Assembly: GCA_963661535.1 (NCBI GenBank)
Contig: CAVLCC010000057.1
Span: 1-11,882, forward strand
Reading direction: 5' to 3'
Origin: CAVLCC01 sp963661535
GTDB taxonomy: Bacteria > Actinomycetota > Coriobacteriia > Coriobacteriales > CADBOM01
DNA length: 11,882 bases
The position numbers and the translations under genes are program-made. Shown here in pieces: positions 4,632-11,396 of this stretch (its first letter is position 1; every line of letters begins with the position of its first letter). The notes beneath the pieces were generated by a model that was given only the letters and a program-made list of their open reading frames with translations, made no database searches and had not been told where the DNA came from.

Positions 4632-6144
4632 ATCTTAATTGCCCTAAACGTAACAAATCCTTAAAACTGTCATACATAGGGATTGTAACATAATAGGACA
4701 GATTCAGTTCTTGTTCTGTTTCGCTCAATTCATCTATAGTCAAGGAATCAACGATTTTATCAAAATCAATACGTTCCAAAACTTTCTTTGTATACGGTCT
4801 TTTTGCGTCTAAAAAAGCAATACTTGTTAGAAAGCCTTGAACCTTTTCAGAGTTAAGCAGGAGCATAGCAACATATGCCATATCATAGCTATCAAAGCAA
4901 ATAAAATAGCTTGTGTCATCTGTCATAACTGGCTTTCCATCGTCTGAATATAAGACCGAGAACAAAGGCTGCTTGTAAAAGCCGCTTACCCCAACTTTGA
5001 ATTTTGAGTAGGAATAATCGCCCACGCCGAACATTGAGAAGAGCGGTGCACCGCGATATATAGAACTTTTTCTGTTCTCAAATAATTCTATGTTATCGCT
5101 TAAATATTCCCACGTTTTCGGCAATTCCTGTTCAAGATGTTCTGTTTCTTCACGGGCTTTCTTTTGTGTTACAATAACATATTTTGAAAAGCTGTGAATT
5201 ATAGGCGCTTTAAACATACTGCTTTTGATGAGTGGGAAAACAATATCATCTTCAATTTGAACTGTTTCCCCTTGACCGTTTTGAAGCAATCTGTTCCGCA
5301 TGGTTAATTCCATTACTTTAGAACAATCGTGCTTCACGCCTTGTCGCCATTCAAAGCAACATTGGCCGTCAAAATTCTCTGTTTCGGCATCCAAGTTACT
5401 ATAAAACTGACCCTCGGCATAACCGAACTGTGATTTTACTGTTTCGGGGCTTCCAAAATCATAGACATTGCAAATGTTGGAAGAAGCCGATTTTTCCGAA
5501 AGTTGTATTACTAGCACGCAAGCACTGGCGCTAATGCCGAAAACTTTTGCTGCATCAAATTCCAGTATATCGCAAGCTGTGAAATTTATATAATTTCTCT
5601 TTAGTTCCTTGAAAACGTTCCTTGCGACAGAGGTTTTGCAGAGCATTGCAATAACGGTATTAGTATCTCTGTATTCGTTAATAAGCTGCAAAATTATGTA
5701 TTCGCAAATATCGAAATTGCTTGCACCCGTTATTGCGTCAATCCCTTTCAGCCCCTTGAAATTCGCCTTTAATGGCAAGTTATCGGAGCCAAGAGCAGAA
5801 AGCGTACTGTTCGTTACCCAAGGGGGATTGCCTATAACAAGAATTTGACTCTTGTTTTGTATTAAAGACTTTGAAGAAAAAGCAAAGAAATCTGAATTGA
5901 TAATCTTTACTTTATCGCTGTTAATTGAATCACGGCAAATATCACAATATTCGGGGTTAATCTCAAACCCATAATATTCGTCCGCATCAAATGACAGACT
6001 GCTTTTCAGAAAGCCTCCAACACCGCAAGTTGGTTCGACGATTGCAGTGGGTTTTATGCGGCGGTAATCCTTTAGATATACACAAACCTTTTCCGCAAAG
6101 TCAATAGGGGTTTGGTAATCACCATATTCGCGCTTACCACTCAT
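4624..6144 (-). CDS. N6-adenine DNA methyltransferase of a Type II restriction-modification system (NPPW)
   Basis: This 506-residue DNA methyltransferase should methylate adenine in the recognition site of the neighbouring endonuclease to protect host DNA. Motif order is X-I-II-III-IV: DYQTP at 9-13, VEPTCGVGGFL at 36-46 (SAM binding), YGFEINPEY at 58-66, NSDFF at 83-87 and the catalytic GNPPW at 105-109. Motif I comes before IV and the target-recognition region is C-terminal, as in gamma-class enzymes. FDAAKVFGISASACVLVIQ (196-214) fits the rest of the catalytic domain, and residues about 230-506 are probably the specificity part. The ATG overlaps the endonuclease end by 11 bases and has no good ribosome binding site, so translation is likely coupled. 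The recognition sequence cannot be inferred. Confidence 0.9.
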   Translation of the reverse strand: MSGKREYGDYQTPIDFAEKVCVYLKDYRRIKPTAIVEPTCGVGGFLKSSLSFDADEYYGFEINPEYCDICRDSINSDKVKIINSDFFAFSSKSLIQNKSQILVIGNPPWVTNSTLSALGSDNLPLKANFKGLKGIDAITGASNFDICEYIILQLINEYRDTNTVIAMLCKTSVARNVFKELKRNYINFTACDILEFDAAKVFGISASACVLVIQLSEKSASSNICNVYDFGSPETVKSQFGYAEGQFYSNLDAETENFDGQCCFEWRQGVKHDCSKVMELTMRNRLLQNGQGETVQIEDDIVFPLIKSSMFKAPIIHSFSKYVIVTQKKAREETEHLEQELPKTWEYLSDNIELFENRKSSIYRGAPLFSMFGVGDYSYSKFKVGVSGFYKQPLFSVLYSDDGKPVMTDDTSYFICFDSYDMAYVAMLLLNSEKVQGFLTSIAFLDAKRPYTKKVLERIDFDKIVDSLTIDELSETEQELNLSYYVTIPMYDSFKDLLRLGQLRFM

Positions 6145-6790
6145 AATTCACAACCCCGTCAACCTGATTATTTAAGGCAATAACTCTTGCATACTGCAAC
6201 CGCCATTGCAGCGCATTACTAATAGTCAAATAGCCTTGTTCCGGGGGATAATCAAGTATTTCGTCTGCAAGGTCATTGTAAACAATTTCATCACCGGGAA
6301 CATTCTTGTCTTGCAGGAAACCTATAATATCTTCCTTGTTTGCGCCGTCATAGACCATTTCACGCAAACGCTTTGTAATTGTGAAATCCGCTGTTCTTTC
6401 CTTGTCCATGAATGTGCAATGTGTGAAATGCAGGGTGCAAGAGTTGTTCGTGTCCTGCTTGTTATAGACAAAAACAAGCAGATTATAGCCTAACCCGAAA
6501 ACCTTTTGACGTGCATTTTTGAAAGGGCAACTTGATTGCGGCTGCGTGATAGAAGTAACCTTTATGTCTGTTTGAATATCAGCACCCGGCAAGTCAATTC
6601 CTTTTGCACTGCTACCTACGTCAACCCTGTATTGTGATTGCAGAAAATGCTGGAATTTGTGTTCAACATAGGTTCCAACGGCTTTACCGTCTGTAACACC
6701 TACCAGTTCAAAATGGTTTTCTCTACTTTCTATTTCACAAAAACGCCTTGCGGCATGAATCAGTTCATCTATCGTCAATATCGGTTTCAT
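6134..6790 (-). CDS. Type II restriction endonuclease, PD-(D/E)XK-like
   Basis: This 218-residue protein is encoded immediately upstream of the methyltransferase. Residues 38-80 carry the likely nuclease core: Glu43 in TYVEHKF, Asp66 in KGIDLPG, and Asp75-Ile-Lys77 in QTDIKVTS, a good fit to the D…(D/E)-x-K metal site. The following QPQSSCPFKNARQKVFGLGYNLLVFVYN (83-110) and the C-terminal GYLTISNALQWRLQYARV (186-203) resemble a family annotated as restriction endonucleases beside adenine methylases. An in-frame ATG at 6847 would add 19 residues, but the start at 6790 is preferred: it has GGGAG (complement of 6800-6804) eight bases upstream, and the longer version would begin inside the probable promoter. 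The endonuclease gene comes first in the operon, so expression control should matter. Confidence 0.82.
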   Translation of the reverse strand: MKPILTIDELIHAARRFCEIESRENHFELVGVTDGKAVGTYVEHKFQHFLQSQYRVDVGSSAKGIDLPGADIQTDIKVTSITQPQSSCPFKNARQKVFGLGYNLLVFVYNKQDTNNSCTLHFTHCTFMDKERTADFTITKRLREMVYDGANKEDIIGFLQDKNVPGDEIVYNDLADEILDYPPEQGYLTISNALQWRLQYARVIALNNQVDGVVNYEW

Positions 6791-6822
6791 GATAGTTATC
6801 TCCCATTTCTGCCCGCAGGCAT

Positions 6823-6873
6823 AATTACACATGTAATTGTATAGCATGGAGCTGCCCAGTTTTCAATGGGCAG
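6823..6873 (-). promoter_or_regulatory. Promoter of the Type II restriction-modification operon with two palindromes
   Basis: Read on the minus strand there is a -35 TTGAAA (6861-6866) and a -10 TATACA (6838-6843), 17 bp apart. The -35 sits in the centre of a perfect 7-bp inverted repeat, CTGCCCA/TGGGCAG (6852-6858 and 6867-6873). A second palindrome, AATTACA-CA-TGTAATT (6823-6838), lies just downstream of the -10. Two palindromes over one promoter suggest repression, which would fit an operon where the endonuclease must not appear before the methylase. No controller (C) gene is present, so the regulator is unknown. Confidence 0.55.
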
Positions 6874-6971
6874 TCTGTGAATTTCTTCTGATATCTTTCA
6901 GTATTGCCTTGCAGATTTGTGATTGAAAAGATTTTTGAAAACAGAGTCTGAGTTGAAAACATTTAGGTTAG

Positions 6972-7000
6972 TTGATACCAAATGCGATACCACATATAAT
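6972..7000 (+). promoter_or_regulatory. Sigma-A-type promoter of hicAB with tandem GATACCA
   Basis: TTGATA (6972-6977) and TATAAT (6995-7000) are 17 bp apart, a near-consensus promoter 24 bp before the hicA start. GATACCA occurs twice (6974-6980 and 6986-6992) on the same face of the helix, 12 bp apart, overlapping the -35 and spacer. This is a candidate HicB or HicAB operator. The region 6874-6971 between the divergent operons shows nothing else convincing. Confidence 0.7.
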
Positions 7001-7024
7001 CGAATAAAGACAAAAAGAGCAAAG

Positions 7025-7276
7025 ATGTCGCAGTGGGATAAATTATTGAGCAGAATTACAAACCTGTCGGCAGACCTGCGTTTTTCTGAACTGAAGAAGG
7101 TTCTAGAGAATTGCGGTTATGTCATGCACGCACCAAAGGGTGGCAGTTCGCATGCAACGTTTAGAAAGAAGGGCTGTTCACCGATAACAATTCCTAGGTA
7201 CGATCCTATAAAGAAGGTCTACATTGAAATGGTGACGCGAGTGGTTGAAAGCGAGGACGACAATGACAACAATTAA
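7025..7276 (+). CDS. hicA: HicA-family mRNA interferase toxin
   Basis: This 83-residue toxin has a double-stranded-RNA-binding-like fold and cleaves mRNA. The family signature is clear: FSELKKVLENCGYVMHAPKGG (20-40), then SSHATFRKKG with the catalytic His43, then PITIPRYDPIKKVYIEMVTRVV (53-74). An in-frame TTG at 6923 would add 34 residues, but those codons overlap the TTGATA/TATAAT promoter, so ATG 7025 is the better start. The ribosome binding site is weak (AAAGAGCAAAG), which is common for toxins kept at low level. The toxin gene comes first and overlaps hicB by 14 bases, the typical HicAB order. Confidence 0.92.
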   Translation: MSQWDKLLSRITNLSADLRFSELKKVLENCGYVMHAPKGGSSHATFRKKGCSPITIPRYDPIKKVYIEMVTRVVESEDDNDNN

Positions 7277-7643
7277 TGAATATTTGAGCATGCCATACAA
7301 GTTGGAAGTTGAGCCCGACATGGATGAGGGTGGTTTCGTTGTAACTTATCCCGACCTGCCAGGTTGCATAACATGTGGTGAGACTATTGATGAAGCATAC
7401 AAAAATGCAGAGGATGCAAAAAAGTGCTGGATTGAAGCGGCGCTCGAAGAGGGCATTGCAATCCCAGAACCCGCGACCGCAAAAAGCTACTCAGGGCAGT
7501 TCAAGCTTCGCATACCTAAAAAGCTACACAAGTCTCTTGCAGAGCACTCCGAACAAGAAGGCGTTAGCATGAACCAATATTGCGTATATCTTCTTTCAAG
7601 AAACGACGCACTTGAACAACAGAGATTGAGTTCGATAAGCTAG
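7263..7643 (+). CDS. hicB: HicB-family antitoxin with ribbon-helix-helix tail
   Basis: This 126-residue antitoxin neutralises HicA and probably autoregulates the operon. Residues 10-70 form the partial RNase-H-like HicB domain (LEVEPDMDEGGFVVTYPDLPGC, then GETIDEAYKNAEDAKKCWIEAALEEG). Residues 79-113 (QFKLRIPKKLHKSLAEHSEQ and VSMNQYCVYLLSR) are a ribbon-helix-helix DNA-binding domain of the Arc/HicB type. An upstream in-frame GTG at 7245 is possible, but ATG 7263 has GAGG (7253-7256) six bases before it. The antitoxin is intact, so the pair should be functional. Confidence 0.93.
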   Translation: MTTINEYLSMPYKLEVEPDMDEGGFVVTYPDLPGCITCGETIDEAYKNAEDAKKCWIEAALEEGIAIPEPATAKSYSGQFKLRIPKKLHKSLAEHSEQEGVSMNQYCVYLLSRNDALEQQRLSSIS

Positions 7644-7663
7644 AAAATGCAGAAAGCAGAAAA

Positions 7664-8179
7664 ATGAAAACAGAAGAATATAAGAAAGCGGTTGAGTTTT
7701 GGAAAAGCAAAGAGTGCAAGGAAATGCCACTCGAACTCTTAAAGCCTGCTGTGGAGGAGTTTCTTTGCAACAGCTCAGTGTGCGCCTTGGCAACAGGAAC
7801 TGGCGATTATGTGCGTTGCACACCCCTAGAGTACAGTTATCACGACGGCAAGTTTTGGATCTTTACCGAAGGTGGAGAGAAGTTCATCGGGCTTGAGCAA
7901 AACAAGAACGTCAGTCTTGCTGCGTTTGATAAGAACCCAAGCTTTGGTGAACTCAAAAGCGTTCAAGTCATGGGCACAGCAGAACTTATTGAACCAATGT
8001 CAGATGAATACCTAGCACATGCGGAATATAAAAAAGTGCCAGTTAGTGCACTTCAGAAACTTGCTGATAAGGGAGAGCCAATGTATTTACTGTGCATCAC
8101 GCCAACTAGAATGGATGTGCTGTTCTCTGATTTCAAGAAACAAGGCTACGACAGCAGACAGAAGATTGATTGTCTTTAG
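7664..8179 (+). CDS. Pyridoxamine 5'-phosphate oxidase-fold flavoprotein
   Basis: This 171-residue protein of the split-barrel FMN-binding (PPOX) superfamily is probably cytoplasmic. VEEFLCNSSVCALATGTGDYV (30-50), RCTPLEYSYHDGKFWIFTEGG (51-71) and EKFIGLEQNKNVSLAAFD (72-89) form the beta-barrel core with the usual FMN-contacting positions, and VQVMGTAELIE (100-110) is the later barrel strand. Members reduce flavins, haem products or small antibiotics; the substrate here is unknown. Nothing in it suggests true pyridoxine synthesis. It begins 20 bases after hicB with a weak AGAAAG site and no visible promoter, so it may be cotranscribed with hicAB. A strong terminator follows. It is probably a cargo gene and not part of the toxin-antitoxin mechanism. 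Confidence 0.85.
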   Translation: MKTEEYKKAVEFWKSKECKEMPLELLKPAVEEFLCNSSVCALATGTGDYVRCTPLEYSYHDGKFWIFTEGGEKFIGLEQNKNVSLAAFDKNPSFGELKSVQVMGTAELIEPMSDEYLAHAEYKKVPVSALQKLADKGEPMYLLCITPTRMDVLFSDFKKQGYDSRQKIDCL

Positions 8180-8233
8180 GGTATTTTGTTTTTACAATAA
8201 ACTCAGATGGCGAAATTAAAGCTATCTCCAAGT

Positions 8234-8266
8234 GCCGAGGGCTTATCCCTCGGCTTTCTCGTTTTT
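8234..8266 (+). terminator. Strong intrinsic terminator after the PPOX gene
   Basis: A perfect eight-pair stem, GCCGAGGG (8234-8241) with CCCTCGGC (8247-8254), has a five-base loop CTTAT, followed by TTTCTCGTTTTT. Confidence 0.93.
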
Positions 8267-8283
8267 GCGTTAATGTCAAAACA

Positions 8284-8301
8284 TTACCAAATGTGGTAAG
8301 G
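8284..8301 (+). promoter_or_regulatory. Perfect palindrome overlapping the ribosome binding site of the orphan abiEi
   Basis: TTACCA-AATG-TGGTAA (8284-8299) is a perfect inverted repeat. Its right arm runs into the Shine-Dalgarno AAGG (8298-8301), seven bases before the ATG at 8309. The 10-mer AAATGTGGTA in it also occurs in the dinJ promoter palindrome (722-731). An AbiEi autorepressor could bind it, or an RNA hairpin could mask the ribosome binding site. No clear -35/-10 pair is visible between the terminator and this site. Confidence 0.55.
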
Positions 8302-8308
8302 TATTGAC

Positions 8309-8869
8309 ATGACTAATTATGAGAAGATATACGAAATTGCAGCCGATAACTATGGCTTAATCACCTCTGCACAGGCAAAAGTTGCTGGCATTTCTGACAA
8401 AGAAATGTGCGTAATAACCAAGCGTGGCAGGATGGACAGGGTCGGTCACGGGGTTTACAAAATTCGTGACTACATTCCAGTTAAAAATGATCCATTTGCT
8501 GAAGCGGTCGCTCTAGTTGGCGCAGATGCCTTTTTGTTTGGTGAGTCTGTTCTTGGAATGCTTGAACTTATGCCTTACAACCCAAACTACATTTATGTTG
8601 CAACGACTAAGCGTGTGAGACGTCAACTGCCAAGAAACATAAAACTCGTTAATGCTCTTTTACCAATGAACGTTGCTACCTATGACGGAATTCAAGCGCA
8701 GAGTGTTTATGATGCAGTTCTTTCTTGCATAAAAAGAGTAGAAACGTACAGGCTTGCAGGCGCTGTCAGAGAAGCACGCAAGCAAGGTTTTATTACCACG
8801 CAAGAGCAAAGAAAGCTAACAAGAGAGATCAGTAAATGCAAACTCCAAATTTTAAAAACTGAAACCTAG
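8309..8869 (+). CDS. AbiEi-family antitoxin without a toxin partner
   Basis: This 186-residue protein is related to AbiEi but clearly distinct from the one at 1810. The winged-helix N-terminus is evident: GLITSAQAKVAGISDKEM (16-33) and ITKRGRMDRVGHGVYKIRDY (36-55). Residues 60-150 fit the AbiEi C-terminal region, with YDGIQAQSVYDAVLSCIKRV (125-144) standing where the 'toxin-neutralising' helices usually are. AbiEi genes normally sit directly before an AbiEii nucleotidyltransferase; here nothing of that kind follows, only a decayed stretch. It may be an orphan that protects against a related AbiEii, a regulator, or a leftover. The start has AAGG seven bases before it. Confidence 0.85.
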   Translation: MTNYEKIYEIAADNYGLITSAQAKVAGISDKEMCVITKRGRMDRVGHGVYKIRDYIPVKNDPFAEAVALVGADAFLFGESVLGMLELMPYNPNYIYVATTKRVRRQLPRNIKLVNALLPMNVATYDGIQAQSVYDAVLSCIKRVETYRLAGAVREARKQGFITTQEQRKLTREISKCKLQILKTET

Positions 8870-8980
8870 AGTGGCATATACGAAACACAGTCAGAAGATG
8901 TAGATGTAATTAACGACATTGATGGCGCGCTGGCTTGGGTCAATGAACTGGTCGACAATATTGCAAGCACAACAAACTGA
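8870..8980 (+). pseudogene. Open remnant in frame after the orphan abiEi stop
   Basis: Directly after the TAG of the orphan abiEi the same frame stays open for 36 codons, ending …GALAWVNELVDNIASTTN and TGA at 8978-8980. It looks protein-like (acidic, amphipathic) but has no start codon of its own with a ribosome binding site, and I do not recognise it. It may be the tail of a deleted gene, or the original C-terminus of the AbiEi-like protein after an in-frame amber mutation. Confidence 0.35.
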
Positions 8981-8987
8981 GATATAA

Positions 8988-9375
8988 ATTTCGCAGGACA
9001 TCAAAGTGCCTTTTAAATTGAATGGAATTACTAGAGTGGAAGACACACCTGTGCACAAAGCAGTTAGGGAAGCCTTGATTAATTGTCTTGTTAATGCAGA
9101 TTATTGCTTACCACAGGGCGTGGTGATTAAGAAAGACGACGCATGTCTTGCCATCGAAAATCCAGGAAGCATTAGAACAGGCAAAAAGCAGATGCTAAGA
9201 GGTGGTATATCAGACCCTAGGAATAAAAACTTAAGCAATCTTACCCTTCGTTGACGACACAATTATGCTTGAACTGACGCTTTTGAGGATGGAATTTTTT
9301 ATGCCTACTCCCCTCTTCCATAAAATGCTGATGAGGGCGTTTGAAGATGCTAAGATGTTTTGCGGGATGTCTTAA
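8988..9375 (+). pseudogene. Remnant of an HATPase_c_4 (COG2865-type) ATP-binding protein
   Basis: From 8988 the frame reads ISQDIKVPFKLNGITRVEDT, then PVHKAVREALINCLVNADY and IENPGSIRTGKK, up to GGISDPRNKNL. This matches the middle of the AlbA_2/HATPase_c_4 regulators, where REALxNxLxHADY is the ATP-binding N-box and ENPG the next loop. The N-terminal AlbA_2 domain is absent. The frame stops at 9254, before the usual GxGERAGSGI motif. Another frame (VDDTIMLELTLLRMEFF…, to TAA 9373-9375) may hold the displaced C-terminal end. A GTG at 9006 is a formal start but lacks a good ribosome binding site. It is a deletion relic and no ATPase activity is expected. Confidence 0.7.
9305..9350 (+). repeat. 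Dispersed short repeat, copy B
   Basis: This 46-bp stretch, beginning CTACTCCCCTCTTCCATAAA and ending GTTTGAAGATGC, matches 3765-3808 closely (two one-base gaps and a few substitutions). Both copies lie just downstream of a gene end, about 5.5 kb apart and in the same orientation. Confidence 0.6.
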
Positions 9376-9423
9376 CAGATGTCGATAATTAGGCTGCTAA
9401 AAAAATGCCACAGCGATGTTTAG

Positions 9424-9579
9424 AGACTGTATTATGCCGCAGAATACCAAGAGACGATTGAAAAACTATAAATGTATAATTATGCAATAGCAAATTTTGT
9501 AAAAACGTGTGAAGTGCTTGAGAATCACAAAGCGAAAGAGAAAAATCTTGCGGCGTTTACAGGGCTTAGACGTGAGTAG
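9424..9579 (+). pseudogene. Decayed coding stretch or 35-codon ORF before hsdM
   Basis: One frame reads RLYYAAEYQETIEKL, a TAA, then from an ATG at 9472 MYNYAIANFVKTCEVLENHK… to …AAFTGLRRE and TAG at 9577-9579. Amino-acid composition on both sides of the internal stop looks protein-like, so this is more likely the worn tail of an older gene than a new small gene. There is no Shine-Dalgarno before 9472. I do not recognise it. It ends 31 bases before hsdM, so any hsdM promoter probably lies inside it; TATAAT at 9475-9480 is present but has no well-spaced -35. Confidence 0.3.
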
Positions 9580-9605
9580 TGTCTAAGAACCACAAAACGA
9601 AAGGA
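9514..9605 (+). repeat. Imperfect 27-bp duplication in the hsdM leader
   Basis: GTGCTTGAGAATCACAAAGC… (9514-9540) and GTGTCTAAGAACCACAAAAC… (9579-9605) align without gaps at 20 of 27 positions, and every difference is a transition. The second copy ends in the hsdM ribosome binding site AAAGGA (9600-9605), five bases before the start. It is a possible partial duplication of the translation-initiation region. Confidence 0.45.
9565..9587 (+). promoter_or_regulatory. Hairpin or operator just upstream of the hsdM ribosome binding site
   Basis: CTTAGAC (9565-9571) and GTCTAAG (9581-9587) are perfect inverted repeats with a nine-base loop, ending 12 bases before the Shine-Dalgarno. No T run follows, so it is not a terminator. 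It could be an operator or a leader-RNA stem. Confidence 0.45.
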
Positions 9606-9610
9606 CACAA

Positions 9611-11185
9611 ATGGTCGATACACAAACAACACAAGAGCGCGACGAACTACACCGTGCAATTTGGGCAATTGCAGATGAGCTGCGTGGGGCAGTTGACGGC
9701 TGGGATTTTAAAAACTACGTTTTGGGCACAATGTTTTATCGCTATATTTCTGAGAACTTGTGCAACTACATAAACAAAGGCGAAAGAGAAGCCGGTGATA
9801 CAAATTTTGACTTTGCAAAAATGAAAGATGCAGACGCAGAACAGGCAAGAGAGAGTCTGGTAGAAGAAAAGGGCTTCTTTATTTTGCCTAGTGAGCTTTT
9901 TTGCAATGTTTGTGCAAATGCCGCAAATGACGAAAACCTAAACGAAACGCTAGAGCAAATATTTAGAAATATTGAGGAGTCGGCAAAAGGAAGCGAAGCA
10001 GAAAGCGACTTTGCCGGACTCTTTGACGACTTTGATGTAAACAGCAACAAACTAGGCTCAGGAGTTAAAAACCGAAACGAAAAACTTGTTAAACTCCTAG
10101 AGGGCGTTAGAAAAATGAACCTAGGAGATGTTAAAGATCACTCCATAGATGCCTTTGGAGATGCTTATGAATATCTCATGACAATGTATGCATCTAATGC
10201 TGGAAAATCCGGCGGCGAGTTCTTTACCCCTGCAGAGGTGTCCGAGCTGCTCACGCGCCTAGGAACAGTGGGAAAAGCAGAGATCAACAAAGTATATGAT
10301 CCGGCCTGCGGTTCTGGATCACTGCTGCTAAAAGCCGAAAAAATCCTTGGCAAAGACGCCATACGCAATGGATTTTATGGGCAAGAAATAAACATCACAA
10401 CCTACAACTTGTGTCGCATCAATATGTTCTTGCACGACGTGGGCTTTGACAAGTTCGACATTGCTTGCGACGACACTCTAATTAACCCAAAACACCTAGA
10501 CGACGAACCTTTTGACCTAATTGTTTCTAATCCGCCTTATTCGATTAAGTGGGCTGTTGACGAACACCCCACCCTCATAAATGACCCGCGTTTTTCTCCA
10601 GCTGGAGTGCTCGCACCAAAAAGTAGAGCAGATATGGCATTTATTATGCACAGCCTCTCTTGGCTCGACACTAACGGCTCTGCTGCCATTGTATGCTTTC
10701 CAGGCATTATGTATCGCGGCGGCGCAGAGCAAAAAATCCGCAAGTATCTTATAGACAACAACTATATAGACTGCGTTATTCAATTGCCGAGCAATCTATT
10801 TTTTGGAACTTCTATTGCTACCTGCATTATGGTTTTAAAGAAAAACAAGGTAGATAATAAGACTCTATTTATTGATGCCACAAGTGAGTGTACAAAAGTT
10901 ACTAACAACAACAAACTAATGCCAGAAAACATTGAGCGCATTGTGGATGTATTTGCAAAGCGCGAAGACGTGGAGCACTTTTCGCATTTAGCAAGTTATG
11001 AAGATTTATCTAGTGAAAAAAACAACTATAACTTGTCTGTTTCGACCTATGTTGAAGCCGAAGATACCAGAGAGAAAATTGACATCGTTGAACTTAATGC
11101 GCAAATAAAAGAAGTTGTTGCTCGTGAGCAGGTGCTTCGTGATGAAATTGATAAAATCATTGCAGAAATTGAGGTGGATGAGTGA
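9611..11185 (+). CDS. hsdM: Type I restriction-modification methyltransferase subunit HsdM
   Basis: This 524-residue adenine methyltransferase subunit forms the modification enzyme with HsdS, and the nuclease complex with HsdR. The N-terminal helical domain (residues 8-150, starting DELHRAIWAIADELRGAVDGWDF) is the HsdM_N type. The catalytic domain shows GGEFFTPAEVSELLTRL (201-217), motif I DPACGSG (230-236), the acidic loop GQEIN (257-261) and the catalytic NPPY (307-310), then PGIMYRGGAEQKIRKYLID (364-382) and LPSNLFFGTSIATCIMVLKK (392-411). The C-terminal tail (about 485-524) is a predicted coiled coil that contacts HsdS. All motifs are intact and the length is normal. AAAGGA five bases before ATG 9611 sets the start. 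Its end overlaps the next ORF by eight bases. Confidence 0.96.
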   Translation: MVDTQTTQERDELHRAIWAIADELRGAVDGWDFKNYVLGTMFYRYISENLCNYINKGEREAGDTNFDFAKMKDADAEQARESLVEEKGFFILPSELFCNVCANAANDENLNETLEQIFRNIEESAKGSEAESDFAGLFDDFDVNSNKLGSGVKNRNEKLVKLLEGVRKMNLGDVKDHSIDAFGDAYEYLMTMYASNAGKSGGEFFTPAEVSELLTRLGTVGKAEINKVYDPACGSGSLLLKAEKILGKDAIRNGFYGQEINITTYNLCRINMFLHDVGFDKFDIACDDTLINPKHLDDEPFDLIVSNPPYSIKWAVDEHPTLINDPRFSPAGVLAPKSRADMAFIMHSLSWLDTNGSAAIVCFPGIMYRGGAEQKIRKYLIDNNYIDCVIQLPSNLFFGTSIATCIMVLKKNKVDNKTLFIDATSECTKVTNNNKLMPENIERIVDVFAKREDVEHFSHLASYEDLSSEKNNYNLSVSTYVEAEDTREKIDIVELNAQIKEVVAREQVLRDEIDKIIAEIEVDE

Positions 11186-11396
11186 GCAACGGGCTGACGA
11201 TTTGAAAATATCTGGGATTTGCAAGCAGGCTGATGATGAATTTTTAGCTGCAAATTGTTTTTTGTATCCTGTGGGAGCATCGTATGTTTTTTTGCTTGAC
11301 AAATGCAAAGCAAATGTTGGTGCGGATTTGTTTTTTTGCACATATGATGTTTTTGTGGATGGATTGGTAACTATAAGACGAAAGCAAATTAAATGA
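11178..11396 (+). CDS. Unrecognised 72-residue protein between hsdM and hsdS
   Basis: An ORF of 72 residues begins at an ATG inside the last codons of hsdM (eight-base overlap) and ends in an ATGA overlap with the hsdS start, so all three genes would be translationally coupled. The sequence starts MSEQRADDLKISGICKQADD and contains a mixed hydrophobic core (FLAANCFLYPVGASYVFLLD) and a basic end (TIRRKQIK). It has three cysteines, no signal peptide, and no obvious membrane helix or known motif. GAGG (11171-11174) lies only three bases before the ATG, so initiation may rely on reinitiation. An in-frame upstream start at 11115 would lie inside hsdM and is less likely. The tight fit on both sides argues for a real gene. 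I do not recognise the family. Confidence 0.6.
   Translation: MSEQRADDLKISGICKQADDEFLAANCFLYPVGASYVFLLDKCKANVGADLFFCTYDVFVDGLVTIRRKQIK

Noticed and set aside
6790..6847. Longer endonuclease start at 6847
   Set aside because: The extra 19 codons cover the promoter -10 and a palindrome, while the 6790 start has a proper Shine-Dalgarno.
9766..10783. Several minus-strand ORFs opposite hsdM
   Set aside because: hsdM is unmistakable on the plus strand across this whole interval; these are antisense shadows.
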